Assembly: GCF_002906165.1 (NCBI RefSeq)
Contig: NZ_PPCN01000003.1
Span: 186,001 to 250,000, forward strand
Origin: Roseibium marinum
Lineage (GTDB): Bacteria; Pseudomonadota; Alphaproteobacteria; Rhizobiales; Stappiaceae
Length of the DNA: 64,000 nt
Direction: 5' to 3'
Numbering within the stretch: the stretch's first letter is position 1; every line of letters starts with the position of its first letter. Both the position numbers and the translations under genes were made by a program. The notes beneath the pieces were generated by a model, which ran no database searches, was not told the DNA's origin, and saw nothing but the letters and a program-made list of their open reading frames with translations. Positions 28,368 to 36,291 of this stretch are shown piece by piece.

Positions 28368-29135
28368 TCAGTGCCCGGACAGACCGGTGGTCCGGACGAA
28401 AGCGTTGTCATATTCATCCCGCAGAAGAACGAGGTCCGTTCCATAGAAGTGGGGTGCGAGCAGAATGGCGCTCGACAGGATGTGGGCCTTGAGCGCATCG
28501 ATCGTCTGATGGACATCCTGCGCTTCCAGCGCGTCGAAAATGGCGCGATGTCGCGTTACAGAAGGCTGTTTCCAGGCAGCTTCCGGCCGGGGTGTCGACA
28601 GCATGACACGCTGCAGGATCATTGTGGTCCTGACGAGCATGGGTTCCAGGATCGGCATCTGGGCGATCCGGAAAAGCTTAAGATGCAGGCACCGGTCCAG
28701 TTCCGCGCCGCCGAAGACGTCCCGGCGGAGCCTGCACTCCTCGAATTGACGGTCGAGATTGCGAAGTTCGGCCACCTGGCCCGGCGTCACACGTTTGACC
28801 GCCTCGGCAACGCCTGTGGCTTCAATGTCGATGCGCAGCTTTAAAAGGAGCCGTGCCTCGAGCAGGCTCGGGTCCGTGACATAGGTTCCCTGGTAACCGC
28901 GCCGGATGACCAGACCATATTGCTGAAGCTGCATCAGGGCTTCGCGGATCGTGCTCTGGGAGCAGCTATAGTCCTGGGCGAGCGACTGCTCCGTGATCGG
29001 ACTGTGTGAGGTCATTTCACCGGTCAGGATCTTGCGCTTGAGGTCCTGATAGACTGCGTCCGATTTGCGTGGCCGCTTGGCGTCGGTTTTCAGACCGGTC
29101 TGCAAATGCTTGTTCGCAGAGGAATGTATGTTCAC
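28368..29135 (-). CDS. GntR family (FCD domain) transcriptional regulator
   Basis: From the GTG at 29135 (preceded by GGGGGC) the protein has 255 residues. The GntR winged helix is at about 25-95 (VYQDLKRKILTGEMTSHSPITEQSLAQDYSCSQSTIREALMQLQQYGLV). An FCD all-helical effector domain follows, with metal-binding-type histidines (CLHLKLF, RHRAIFDALEAQD, ALKAHI). A TTG at 29180 is an alternative start. It converges on the transporter operon, 32 bp apart, and lies next to the dipeptidase gene, so it probably controls peptide or amino-acid use; this is inferred. Confidence 0.85.
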   Translation of the reverse strand: MNIHSSANKHLQTGLKTDAKRPRKSDAVYQDLKRKILTGEMTSHSPITEQSLAQDYSCSQSTIREALMQLQQYGLVIRRGYQGTYVTDPSLLEARLLLKLRIDIEATGVAEAVKRVTPGQVAELRNLDRQFEECRLRRDVFGGAELDRCLHLKLFRIAQMPILEPMLVRTTMILQRVMLSTPRPEAAWKQPSVTRHRAIFDALEAQDVHQTIDALKAHILSSAILLAPHFYGTDLVLLRDEYDNAFVRTTGLSGH

Positions 29136-29720
29136 GCCTGTGCCCCCGATAACATCATTTTGAGCGGCAAGACCCGACAAATCTGCAGCCGGAGAACCAT
29201 AGCGCCGGCCGCAGACTGGTATTCGTTATCATCCGTCCTTCCCTCAAGGGGAAGACGCGGTCATTGGGGCGTGCCACTCTAATCCAGTTACTTGCCCTGT
29301 CTTTAGTCCCTGTCTGTGTCTTTTCTCCGCCGAAAACGGTTACTCACACGAAAGCACAGTTCAGTGACCAAGCCGGATTCTGATAGTCCGGTGGCTGCTG
29401 GAAATTACAATGAATGCATTGTTTCGTGGCGTTCAACCAAAAGCAATTGTTTATTCGAAACTTTTAGTAACAAGTTTGCGAGCGTGGAAACAGATTTGCC
29501 GGAAAAGCAACAACGCATGGGCGCCAAGGCCTCAGGTTGGGCCTCAGGTTGGGCCTCAGGTTGGGCCTCAGGTTGGGCCCCAGGTTTGGCCCCAGGTTTG
29601 GCCCCAGGTTTGGCCCCAGGTTGGTATGAGCACACGTCCGTGAGGTTCAAAGAGTACGGGACAGGGCGAAAGTCCCGTCGGGGATCTCCGGCGTCGAGCT
29701 CGCCCTGCGCGAACAGCCTG
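29136..29720. other. Gene-free spacer between GntR and dipeptidase genes
   Basis: No gene is supported. It includes the 12-bp tandem array at 29531-29626. The open frame that runs through the array also runs into the complementary strand of the dipeptidase gene, and its composition looks noncoding. Confidence 0.5.
29531..29626. repeat. 12-bp tandem repeat, eight units in two homogeneous blocks
   Basis: Four identical CTCAGGTTGGGC units (29531-29578) are followed by three identical CCCAGGTTTGGC units (29579-29614) and a partial CCCAGGTTGGTA (29615-29626). The two block types differ at two positions. The unit is a multiple of three and contains no spacers. It lies about 100 bp beyond the 3' end of the dipeptidase gene. 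Copy number is likely to vary between strains. Confidence 0.95.
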
Positions 29721-30788
29721 TTACGCAACCGCCTTTTCCAGGGCCGCGATCCAGTTTTTGGATGCGATTTTTTCCAGCACCTGGGAACTGAACCCTCTTG
29801 CGTCAAGCACTTCCATGAGGCGCGCGAGACCGGTTACGTCGCCAAGGTCGCTGGGCACCATGCTACCGTCGAAATCCGATCCGAGCGCCACGCAATCCTC
29901 TCCCATCCGGTCGAGGAGATAAGCGGCGTGATCGGCGAGAACGTCCAGGGACGTGTCGCGTGAGAAACCTCCGTCCGGCCGCAGGAATGCCACATGGAAA
30001 TTGATGCCGACAAGCCCGCCGCTTTCCTTGATCGCATCAAGCTGCTTGTCCGTCAGGTTGCGGCTGTTGGGGCAGATCGAATGAACGTTGGAATGGCTGG
30101 CGACGATCGGGCGCTCGGTGATGCGCGCCACATCCCAGAAGCCCTTTTCATTGAGGTGGGACAGGTCGAGCAATATGCCGAGCCTGTTGCAGGCCCGAAC
30201 GAGATCCCGTCCGGCTCCGGTCAGGCCCGGGCCGATGTCCGGGGAAGCGGGATGCGCCATCGGAACGCCGTATCCGAACGCATTCTCCCGGCTCCACACA
30301 AGACCGAGCGAACGCAGGCCGCGCTTGTGAAGTTCTTCCAGCGCATAGAATTGCGTATCGATGGCCTCCGCGCCTTCAATGTGAAGGCTGACGGCTAGTT
30401 TCTCCCGTTCGATGGCCGATCTGTTTTCCTCCGGTGTCCGGCAGATCACGACGGCGCCGTCGGAGTCCGCTGCGATCCGTTCCGCGCGCTCCAGAAGCCT
30501 CATGGTGAAGTCGAAGGCCAGTTTCTGCGGAACCGCCTGGAAATTGACCGCATCCTTGGGATTGAAAGGCCGGGAGAAATCCTGCTGCGGATTGGAGGGA
30601 ACGAACATGGCGAACAGACCGCCGGCGAAGCCGGCCTCCTGTGCCCGCACCAGATCCAGATGGCCCATGTCCGACCGGTCGAAAAAGCTGCGTTCGGTCC
30701 CCTTGATGGCCTCGATTTCCAGCTTGAGAAGCGTATCGTTGTGGCCGTCGAACACGGGAAAAGGGGATTTGATCGTCTCGTTTTGCAC
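29721..30788 (-). CDS. Membrane dipeptidase (peptidase family M19)
   Basis: A 355-residue zinc dipeptidase of the renal dipeptidase family. The metal-binding features are FDGHNDT (the HxD pair), the bridging glutamate in SLHIEGAEAI, the histidine in VASHSNVHSI, and the aspartate in LGSDFDGS. M19 enzymes hydrolyse dipeptides, including those with D-residues. The GTG at 30788 has AAGGA upstream. The frame extends to 30851, but that extension lies in the inverted repeat. Its position between a GntR gene and an L,D-transpeptidase suggests peptide or muropeptide turnover. Confidence 0.9.
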   Translation of the reverse strand: MQNETIKSPFPVFDGHNDTLLKLEIEAIKGTERSFFDRSDMGHLDLVRAQEAGFAGGLFAMFVPSNPQQDFSRPFNPKDAVNFQAVPQKLAFDFTMRLLERAERIAADSDGAVVICRTPEENRSAIEREKLAVSLHIEGAEAIDTQFYALEELHKRGLRSLGLVWSRENAFGYGVPMAHPASPDIGPGLTGAGRDLVRACNRLGILLDLSHLNEKGFWDVARITERPIVASHSNVHSICPNSRNLTDKQLDAIKESGGLVGINFHVAFLRPDGGFSRDTSLDVLADHAAYLLDRMGEDCVALGSDFDGSMVPSDLGDVTGLARLMEVLDARGFSSQVLEKIASKNWIAALEKAVA

Positions 30789-30837
30789 AAATTTTCCTTG
30801 AAATAACTGACTGTCGCCGGACGCGTGCCGTGGCCTG

Positions 30838-30996
30838 GGGTGTGAACTCATAGATGAAGATGAAATGGCATCGGAAATGGCTTCACACCGTATCGTCAGC
30901 GTGCTTGACTAGGCAGAAAGCCCGCTCCGCGCACGCTTCCTAACGGTGTTTCGCCATTTCCGATGCCATTTCATCTTCATCTATGAGTTCACACCC
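30838..30996. repeat. Perfect 44-bp inverted repeat with 71-bp centre (MITE-like palindrome)
   Basis: 30838-30881 is the exact reverse complement of 30953-30996. The 71-bp centre has further inner pairs: ACACCG with CGGTGT and AGCGTGC with GCACGCT, so the whole 159 bp can fold into one long hairpin. It lies in the divergent region between the dipeptidase and L,D-transpeptidase genes. The outer end (GGGGTGTGAACTCATAGATG) has a diverged relative at 32694-32730. The form is that of a non-autonomous insertion element; no transposase gene or clear target duplication is visible. Confidence 0.9.
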
Positions 30997-31099
30997 TAAT
31001 CTAGGTGATCCTGAAAAGAATGTAAGGCACTTCGGCTGAATGTGACTTGCAACTGTTGAAAAGCTGCCGCAAGAAAGAGCCGGAAATTCCGGAGGTTCC

Positions 31100-31831
31100 A
31101 TGAAGCGCCAAAAAACGCCGTTCGAACAAGCGCCCGCACAGAAAGGCCGTCATCTGGACCGCCGCATGTTTCTGGCCGGCGGACTGATCCTGGCTGCGGC
31201 TCCCCTTGCAGGCTGCCAGACGTATCCGGGGCTGCCGGATCAGGCTGAGCTGCCCGATGAGGAGTTCGACTACGCAGTCGCCTACGCGGCGCTGCCCGAC
31301 GGCGACTATACCTGGCCGGCGATCAACTACAAAAGCTTCGACCGGCAATACTTGCGGCAGGTGGTCGAGTACAAGACCCGCGAGAGGCCCGGCACGATCA
31401 TCGTCGATCCCTACAATAATTTTCTTTACTGGACGCTCGGCAACAAGAAGGCCCTGCGCTACGGCATCGGAGTCGGCAAGGCCGGCTTTGCCTGGTCCGG
31501 CGATGCGCTGATCCGCGTCAAGCGGGAACATCCGATCTGGCGCCCTCCACGGGAAATGATCGCCCGCAAGCCCTCGCTGGAGCGCTACTGGGAAAAGGGT
31601 TATCCGGCGGGCCTGAAAAATCCGCTCGGCGCCCGCGCAATGGATCTGTGGCAGGGAGCGACCGATACGCTCTACCGCATCCATGGCACCAATCAGCCGT
31701 CTTCCATCGGCAAGAGCGTTTCTTCCGGCTGTATCCGCATGTGGCAGCAGGATGTGATCGACCTGTTCAGCAGGGTGCCCCTGCGGACAAAGGTTATCGT
31801 TCTCGCGAAGGATCCGGACGCCGCCGCTTAA
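31100..31831 (+). CDS. L,D-transpeptidase (YkuD domain) lipoprotein
   Basis: A 243-residue exported protein. RRMFLAGGLILAAAPLAGC combines a twin-arginine-like start and a lipobox, with lipidation expected on the cysteine of LAGC (about residue 38). The YkuD catalytic motif is HGTNQPSSIGKSVSSGCIRM, with the nucleophilic cysteine in SGCIRM. Enzymes of this kind form 3-3 peptidoglycan cross-links or attach proteins to peptidoglycan. A substrate-binding region with IVDPYNNFLYW is typical. It is divergent from the dipeptidase and separated from it by the 44-bp inverted repeat. Confidence 0.92.
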   Translation: MKRQKTPFEQAPAQKGRHLDRRMFLAGGLILAAAPLAGCQTYPGLPDQAELPDEEFDYAVAYAALPDGDYTWPAINYKSFDRQYLRQVVEYKTRERPGTIIVDPYNNFLYWTLGNKKALRYGIGVGKAGFAWSGDALIRVKREHPIWRPPREMIARKPSLERYWEKGYPAGLKNPLGARAMDLWQGATDTLYRIHGTNQPSSIGKSVSSGCIRMWQQDVIDLFSRVPLRTKVIVLAKDPDAAA

Positions 31832-31944
31832 AACGCATGCGTCGCGTTCCATTGCCGTCGACATGCGTTGAGCTGATACATCCCTCGATCGGAACGGTGG
31901 TCTCGGTGACGAGACTTTCGGAACGCGAGGATCATGAGCTGGAT

Positions 31945-31986
31945 GAACGCATACGTGCGTTCATCGGCGGGCCGGTTCAACCGGCC
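31945..31986. other. Two tandem hairpins between convergent genes
   Basis: GAACGCA (31945-31951) pairs perfectly with TGCGTTC (31956-31962), and GGCCGGTT (31970-31977) with AACCGGCC (31979-31986). They lie between the convergent L,D-transpeptidase and HlyIII genes. No T-tract follows on either strand, so a terminator role is possible but not shown. Confidence 0.4.
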
Positions 31987-32027
31987 GAACGTCGGAAAAA
32001 CCCGATAACTTCAATAAGCGCAGGCTC

Positions 32028-32675
32028 TCAGAGCGCCAGCGCGACGTCGTGAAAGACCGCTCCGAAGTGACAGATCGCGGCGGCAAGCACGAACGCGTGC
32101 CAGATCGCGTTCTGGAAGGGCAGGCGCTTCCAGGCGTAGAACATGGTGCCGACCGTGTAGAGAAGGCCGCCCGCGAGGATCATGTAAAATCCGAATGTCG
32201 AGGCGCGTTCGATCAATGGCTCGATCGCGAACACGACCACCCAGCCGAGCGCCAGATAAATCGGTACGGTCAGACGGTCGAGGCCGGTCAGATGGGCCAG
32301 TCTCACGATCGCACCCGTCAGGGCGCCCGTCCAGACGATGGCCAGAATAATTCCTCCCGTCCAGCCGCCGATGATGATGGCCGCGAGCGGCGTGTAGGTG
32401 CCGGCGATCATCAGGAAGATGGCGGCGTGGTCAAGACGCCTGAGGAGACCGGTCTTGTGATCTTTCGCAAGCATGTTGTAGAGCGCCGAGCAAATCAGCA
32501 TCGTCATCAGGCACGCTGCGTAGATCATCACGGTGATCTGTCGCGCAGGGTCGCCGTTTTCGCGCAGGGTCAGCGCAAGGACGAATGTAGCTGTCAGGCC
32601 AAGGCCGATCCCGATCACGTGAATTGCGCCGTCGGCGATCAATTCAGCCAGTGTCTGGGGCCTGGGCGTGGACAT
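32028..32675 (-). CDS. Hemolysin III / PAQR family membrane protein
   Basis: A 215-residue protein with seven predicted spans. Family motifs are present: SALYNMLAKDHKTGLLRRLDHAAIFLMIAGTYTP near the middle and IWHAFVLAAAICHFGAVF at the end. They supply the conserved histidines and aspartate that bind zinc in PAQR proteins. Despite the name, hemolytic activity is not general in this family; membrane-fluidity or lipid-hydrolase roles are suggested. The ATG at 32675 fits the family start; the longer open frame reaches into a repeat-like sequence. Confidence 0.88.
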   Translation of the reverse strand: MSTPRPQTLAELIADGAIHVIGIGLGLTATFVLALTLRENGDPARQITVMIYAACLMTMLICSALYNMLAKDHKTGLLRRLDHAAIFLMIAGTYTPLAAIIIGGWTGGIILAIVWTGALTGAIVRLAHLTGLDRLTVPIYLALGWVVVFAIEPLIERASTFGFYMILAGGLLYTVGTMFYAWKRLPFQNAIWHAFVLAAAICHFGAVFHDVALAL

Positions 32676-32693
32676 TAATGTTTCCTCGAGAGC

Positions 32694-32730
32694 TTGGGGT
32701 GCGGACTCATAAATGAGCATGAAATTCGGG
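32694..32730. repeat. Diverged single copy of the 30.84-kb inverted-repeat end
   Basis: TTGGGGTGCGGACTCATAAA followed by TGAGCATGAAATTCGGGGAAAT aligns with the outer end of the 44-bp repeat (TGGGGTGTGAACTCATAGAT then GAAGATGAAAT). About 26 of the first 32 bases match. It points rightward. The following 150 bp up to the cupin gene shows no gene and could be the decayed body of the same kind of element. Confidence 0.6.
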
Positions 32731-32876
32731 GAAATTTAGGCAGGTTGTCACTCGCATGGGGATTGCGGCCTTTTCGTGCCGTGAAATGGCCGAAGGAGCT
32801 TCGCCGGATTTCGCCTGGTGCCGCAGCGGCTCCCGGGAACCGGAAAACCAGCGTGGCCCGCATATGTCTGCGAATC

Positions 32877-33554
32877 TCAATACTGGCGTTCTGCCATCGG
32901 ATCGCCGAGATGCCCGGACTTTCTCCACACCCGCGCACCCCGTGTCGTCTTGACGGTCTGACGGCTTTCGGGCGGCAGGCGCAGCCAGGTACCTTGATCG
33001 TAAAGGCCGTTCTCATCCTCGAAACTGCCTTCGACGACGAAATATTCCGCTCCGCCGGGAAACGTCTGCGTGCCGAGAGCGGTTCCCGGTTCCCACTCGA
33101 GCATGACCACCTCCTCCTCCGGGCGAATGAAGAGGGGAAGGATCTGCTCGCCGGCGCGCCCGGTTTGCCACGCGGTGGGGTCGAGCGTATTGACCCGCAC
33201 GAAAGTATCGTCGTCGGGATGCATCTGGCGCAGCTTGACGAGGATGACGGCCCCCGGTTCGCTGGATGGCACGTGACGGGAGCCGGGCGGATTGCGCACA
33301 TACATGCCCTTGGGAAAGTCGCCTGTCTCGTCGGAAAAGACCCCGTCGAGAACCAGAAACTCCTCGCCGAGATCATGGTTATGGGCGGAAAAGGCGGAGC
33401 CTGGCGCATAGCGGACCAGACTGGTCGCGCGGGCGACCTCTTCGCCGTCCCTTTCCAGCATACGCCGCTCCACGCCCGCCATGGGGGAAGGCACCCAGTC
33501 GAGCCCGGTGCTGTCGACGACGGCGCGCTGTGTCAGGTCCGCATGAATTTTCAT
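32877..33554 (-). CDS. ChrR-like cupin domain protein
   Basis: A 225-residue cytosolic protein with two cupin halves. The first carries the metal-binding pattern FSAHNHDLGEEFLVLDG...DFPKGMYVRNPPGSRH and the second EYFVVEGSFEDENGLYDQGTWLRLPP. This matches the ChrR cupin-like domain found in anti-sigma factors, but the zinc-binding anti-sigma segment is absent. A small-molecule dioxygenase or isomerase role is equally possible. It is transcribed away from the HerA-like gene and stands alone. Confidence 0.82.
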   Translation of the reverse strand: MKIHADLTQRAVVDSTGLDWVPSPMAGVERRMLERDGEEVARATSLVRYAPGSAFSAHNHDLGEEFLVLDGVFSDETGDFPKGMYVRNPPGSRHVPSSEPGAVILVKLRQMHPDDDTFVRVNTLDPTAWQTGRAGEQILPLFIRPEEEVVMLEWEPGTALGTQTFPGGAEYFVVEGSFEDENGLYDQGTWLRLPPESRQTVKTTRGARVWRKSGHLGDPMAERQY

Positions 33555-33830
33555 TCTGTATCTCTCCCTTTGCAGGTCACTTATAAGCCATCTCTAAAGC
33601 CCTTTTTTCAGAAATGGTGCTCCGGGCCGGGAAATGAAGTGAAAAGCTCTGAATTTGCCGTGAGAGAAGGGGATGGCTTTGCCGACAGATCGGTGGATTT
33701 CCGGGAAAACCCGGATATGCGGTGTCCGCAGCTTTGCATGAGGCGAGGAATCATGCTGACTACCGCACTGCACGAATTCACATGACGGAGTTTTCTCCGC
33801 ACGGCGCAAGGTCGTGCCAGAAGTGGTTGC
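33555..33830. other. Divergent spacer without recognised features
   Basis: No gene, strong dyad or terminator is seen between the cupin gene and the HerA-like ATPase gene. Confidence 0.5.
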
Positions 33831-35306
33831 ATGACGGTACAGATTGACATTGGAGAATTGACAAGCGGCGCGCGGGCCGGGCTCGACCTGGAAGAGCTGC
33901 TGGCCACGCGGCTACTGGTTCAGGGCAATTCAGGCTCGGGCAAATCGCACCTGTTGCGGCGTCTTCTGGAGCAGTCCGCCAACTGGGTGCAACAGGCGAT
34001 CATTGACCCGGAAGGCGATTTCGTCTCGCTGGCCGACAAGTTCGGCCATGTGGTGGTCGATGCCGTCGGCACGGAAAAAGACCTGCAGATGATCGCCGCC
34101 AGGGTCCGCCAGCACCGGGTCTCGGTTGTGCTGAATCTGGAAGGGCTCGACGCCGACCGGCAGATGAAAGCCGCCGCCACGTTCCTGGACGGGCTTTTCG
34201 ATGCCGACCGGGACCTGTGGTATCCGATGGTCGTGGTTGTGGACGAGGCACAGCTTTTTGCCCCCTCCGCTGCCGGCGAAGTGACCGAGGAAGCCCGGAG
34301 GCGTTCGCTCGGTGCCATGACCAACCTGATGTGCCGTGGCCGCAAACGCGGTCTTGCCGGCATTATCGCCACGCAGCGTCTGGCGAAACTTGCCAAGAAC
34401 GTCGCCGCCGAAGCGTCGAACTTCCTGATGGGCCGCACTTTCCTGGATATCGACATGGCCCGCGCGGCGGACCTGCTCGGTATGGAGCGCCGTCAGGCGG
34501 AAAGCTTCCGCAATCTGGACCGCGGTCATTTCATTGCTCTTGGACCGGCGCTCTCGCGGCGGCCGGTGCCGGTCAAGATCGGACCCGTCGAGACGACGGG
34601 CCGGGGCGGCAGTCCGAAGCTGATGCCCTTGCCGGAGCAGCCGAAGCAGGATGCGATGGATCTGATCTTCACCCCTTCGGCGGACGAGGTGCAACCGGTC
34701 CGCCAGCGTTTCGCCGAGCCCGTCATGTCGACGGGCGAGATCCTAGACCAGCTTTCCAGCGCGCAGCGGGCGGGGGAAGAGGCGGAGCCGCAGGCTGAAA
34801 GCCTTCTGGATTTCGGCGAGCGGGAAGAAAAGGTCGCCGGCATCATCGCCGAAATCCTCAGCGAGGAGGATGCCGCCTTCCAGCCGATCGCAACGCTCTA
34901 TCAGGATTTCCAGGTCCGTTGCCGGATCGCCAAGCTGCCCGGCGGTGCGCCCGATCTTCAGGCCTTCCGTGAAAAGCTCTCGGTTGCCCGCGCGGGCGTC
35001 GAAAAGGGTGAGATGGATGACAGTGCCTGGGCGCAGGCCGAGCTGATCGCCGCCGAACTGCCGCAGGACATGCGCGGCGTCTACCTGCTGCTTGCCAAGG
35101 CGGCTCTCGGCAAGACGGCTTGTCCCGGCAATCTGGAAATCGCCACCGCTTACGGCACACGCTCTCCGGGCCGGGCCCGCTGGCTGCTGAGTCATATGGA
35201 AGAGCGCGGCTTTCTCGTCTGCGCCACGGACCTGCGCGGCAACCGCATCGTGACCCTCACGGACCTCGGCTGGCAGACCGCGCCGGGCGATGAGGCGGCG
35301 GCATAA
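33831..35306 (+). CDS. HerA/DUF87-type ATP-binding protein
   Basis: A 491-residue P-loop protein. Walker A is GNSGSGKS (residues 32-39) and Walker B is VVVVDEAQ (Asp137, Glu138). The surrounding sequence (ATRLLVQGNSGSGKSHLLRRLLEQ, IIDPEGDF) is that of HerA/FtsK-superfamily ATPases. A hydrophobic AGIIATQRLAKL sensor region and a C-terminal winged-helix-like segment (YGTRSPGRARWLLSHMEERGFLV) follow. HerA proteins pump DNA with NurA nucleases; no NurA neighbour is seen, so this is a stand-alone chromosomal form whose role is not known. Confidence 0.82.
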   Translation: MTVQIDIGELTSGARAGLDLEELLATRLLVQGNSGSGKSHLLRRLLEQSANWVQQAIIDPEGDFVSLADKFGHVVVDAVGTEKDLQMIAARVRQHRVSVVLNLEGLDADRQMKAAATFLDGLFDADRDLWYPMVVVVDEAQLFAPSAAGEVTEEARRRSLGAMTNLMCRGRKRGLAGIIATQRLAKLAKNVAAEASNFLMGRTFLDIDMARAADLLGMERRQAESFRNLDRGHFIALGPALSRRPVPVKIGPVETTGRGGSPKLMPLPEQPKQDAMDLIFTPSADEVQPVRQRFAEPVMSTGEILDQLSSAQRAGEEAEPQAESLLDFGEREEKVAGIIAEILSEEDAAFQPIATLYQDFQVRCRIAKLPGGAPDLQAFREKLSVARAGVEKGEMDDSAWAQAELIAAELPQDMRGVYLLLAKAALGKTACPGNLEIATAYGTRSPGRARWLLSHMEERGFLVCATDLRGNRIVTLTDLGWQTAPGDEAAA

Positions 35307-35450
35307 AGAGTTTCTCCTTGCCGGTCACCTCGGATAAGAGCAACCGAGCTGCGAACTGATCCGCTGTATGTCCGCGCGTGCCCGGCCATGCCGGAACAGA
35401 TATACGGCAGGCACACGGGAGCCCGCAAAGATGCTCAACGCACACTCTCG

Positions 35451-35556
35451 CTCATCCTGAGGAAGCGCGTCAGCGCTGTCTCGAAGGATGGGCCGCTTGC
35501 TCCGGAGTAGGCCGCCCATCCTTCGAGACGGACCTGTCGGTCCTCCTCAGGATGAG
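35451..35556. repeat. Palindromic CTCATCCTGAGGA element
   Basis: CTCATCCTGAGGA at 35451 returns as TCCTCAGGATGAG ending at 35556, and CTCGAAGGATGGGC returns as GCCCATCCTTCGAG inside it. The arms enclose a short centre, giving a hairpin of about 106 bp. Elements of this type are very common in Hyphomicrobiales spacers. No gene is seen in the whole 35307-35716 gap. Confidence 0.75.
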
Positions 35557-35716
35557 GTTTTGATGAGATGACGTGGCGGATTGTTTACGAAATGTGCTTA
35601 CCAGGCGCGCGGGGAATCCATGGAATCCGGATCAGCGTTCGGCTTCGCCTAACTTGTCCGGAAGGACGGTGAGGCCGGCCGGCAATCTCCGAGCCGATTG
35701 CAAAGGATGTCTTTGC

Positions 35717-36022
35717 TTAAATCGCCGGCCGCATCCGCCGAGCGTGCATCACCACGTTCGCCGGCCTGGATGTCAAAAGATAGTCGAGCTGCGACAATTC
35801 CAGTGTCAGGCTGTCGATCGTGCGGGTCAGGACGGTTTCAAGATAGCTGCCCGCCGGGGACCGGTCGCGGATGTCGATGGCACGGTCGCGCGCCTTGCGC
35901 AGGTATTGCGTCATGGTGCGCACGTCTTCCGGCGTGACATCCGTCTCCCGCGCCTCCGGTGAGGGGGAGGATGAAGACAGCGCAACAGAAGACTGTTCGA
36001 GGGTGGGGTCGGCCAGCCGCAT
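35717..36022 (-). CDS. Hypothetical 101-residue protein
   Basis: From the ATG at 36022 (GAGG six bases upstream) the protein starts MRLADPTLEQSSVALSSSSPSPE. The first 35 residues are disordered and serine-rich. The remaining part is one or two long helices (VRTMTQYLRKARDRAIDIRDRSPAG...DSLTLELSQLDYLLTSRP). The base composition and helix pattern look coding. No family is recognised. It is isolated between a palindromic repeat and the hmgA regulatory region. Confidence 0.6.
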   Translation of the reverse strand: MRLADPTLEQSSVALSSSSPSPEARETDVTPEDVRTMTQYLRKARDRAIDIRDRSPAGSYLETVLTRTIDSLTLELSQLDYLLTSRPANVVMHARRMRPAI

Positions 36023-36248
36023 CGGAAACCTCAAATGTTCATGTTATGTTCTATTGTTTAGCAGGTCGTTCCGTTTGTGGCAAGCCGGATTCCTCTTTCA
36101 GAGAAAACTTGGGCCCAAAAAGACATCAGGTTACTCTCCTAAACAGAAGGTGTAGTAAAAAACATGATATTTATCAATGTATTAGATCAAAGATCCGTCC
36201 GCGGCAGGTCGGAACGCAGGAACCGCCTTGACGTTCAAAAGGCAAAAA

Positions 36249-36262
36249 GTTACATCTGTAAC
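36249..36262. promoter_or_regulatory. GTTACA-TC-TGTAAC palindrome upstream of hmgA
   Basis: A perfect 6-bp inverted repeat with a two-base centre lies 30 bp before the hmgA ATG, inside an AT-rich stretch. Its position near the start fits a repressor operator. No regulator gene is adjacent, so the protein that binds is unknown. Confidence 0.55.
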
Positions 36263-36291
36263 TAATTATTTCTCCGGACCGGGAGGACATC

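Noticed and set aside
29531-29626. CRISPR array
   Set aside because: Units are contiguous 12-mers without spacers and no cas genes are near.
29316-29963. 215-codon frame reading through the 12-bp tandem array (GWASGWASG... repeats)
   Set aside because: Although 12-bp units keep frame, the frame continues into the complementary strand of the dipeptidase gene and has no ribosome-binding site.
31945-31986. Tandem hairpins as a bidirectional terminator
   Set aside because: No T-tract follows on either strand, so it is recorded only as structured sequence.
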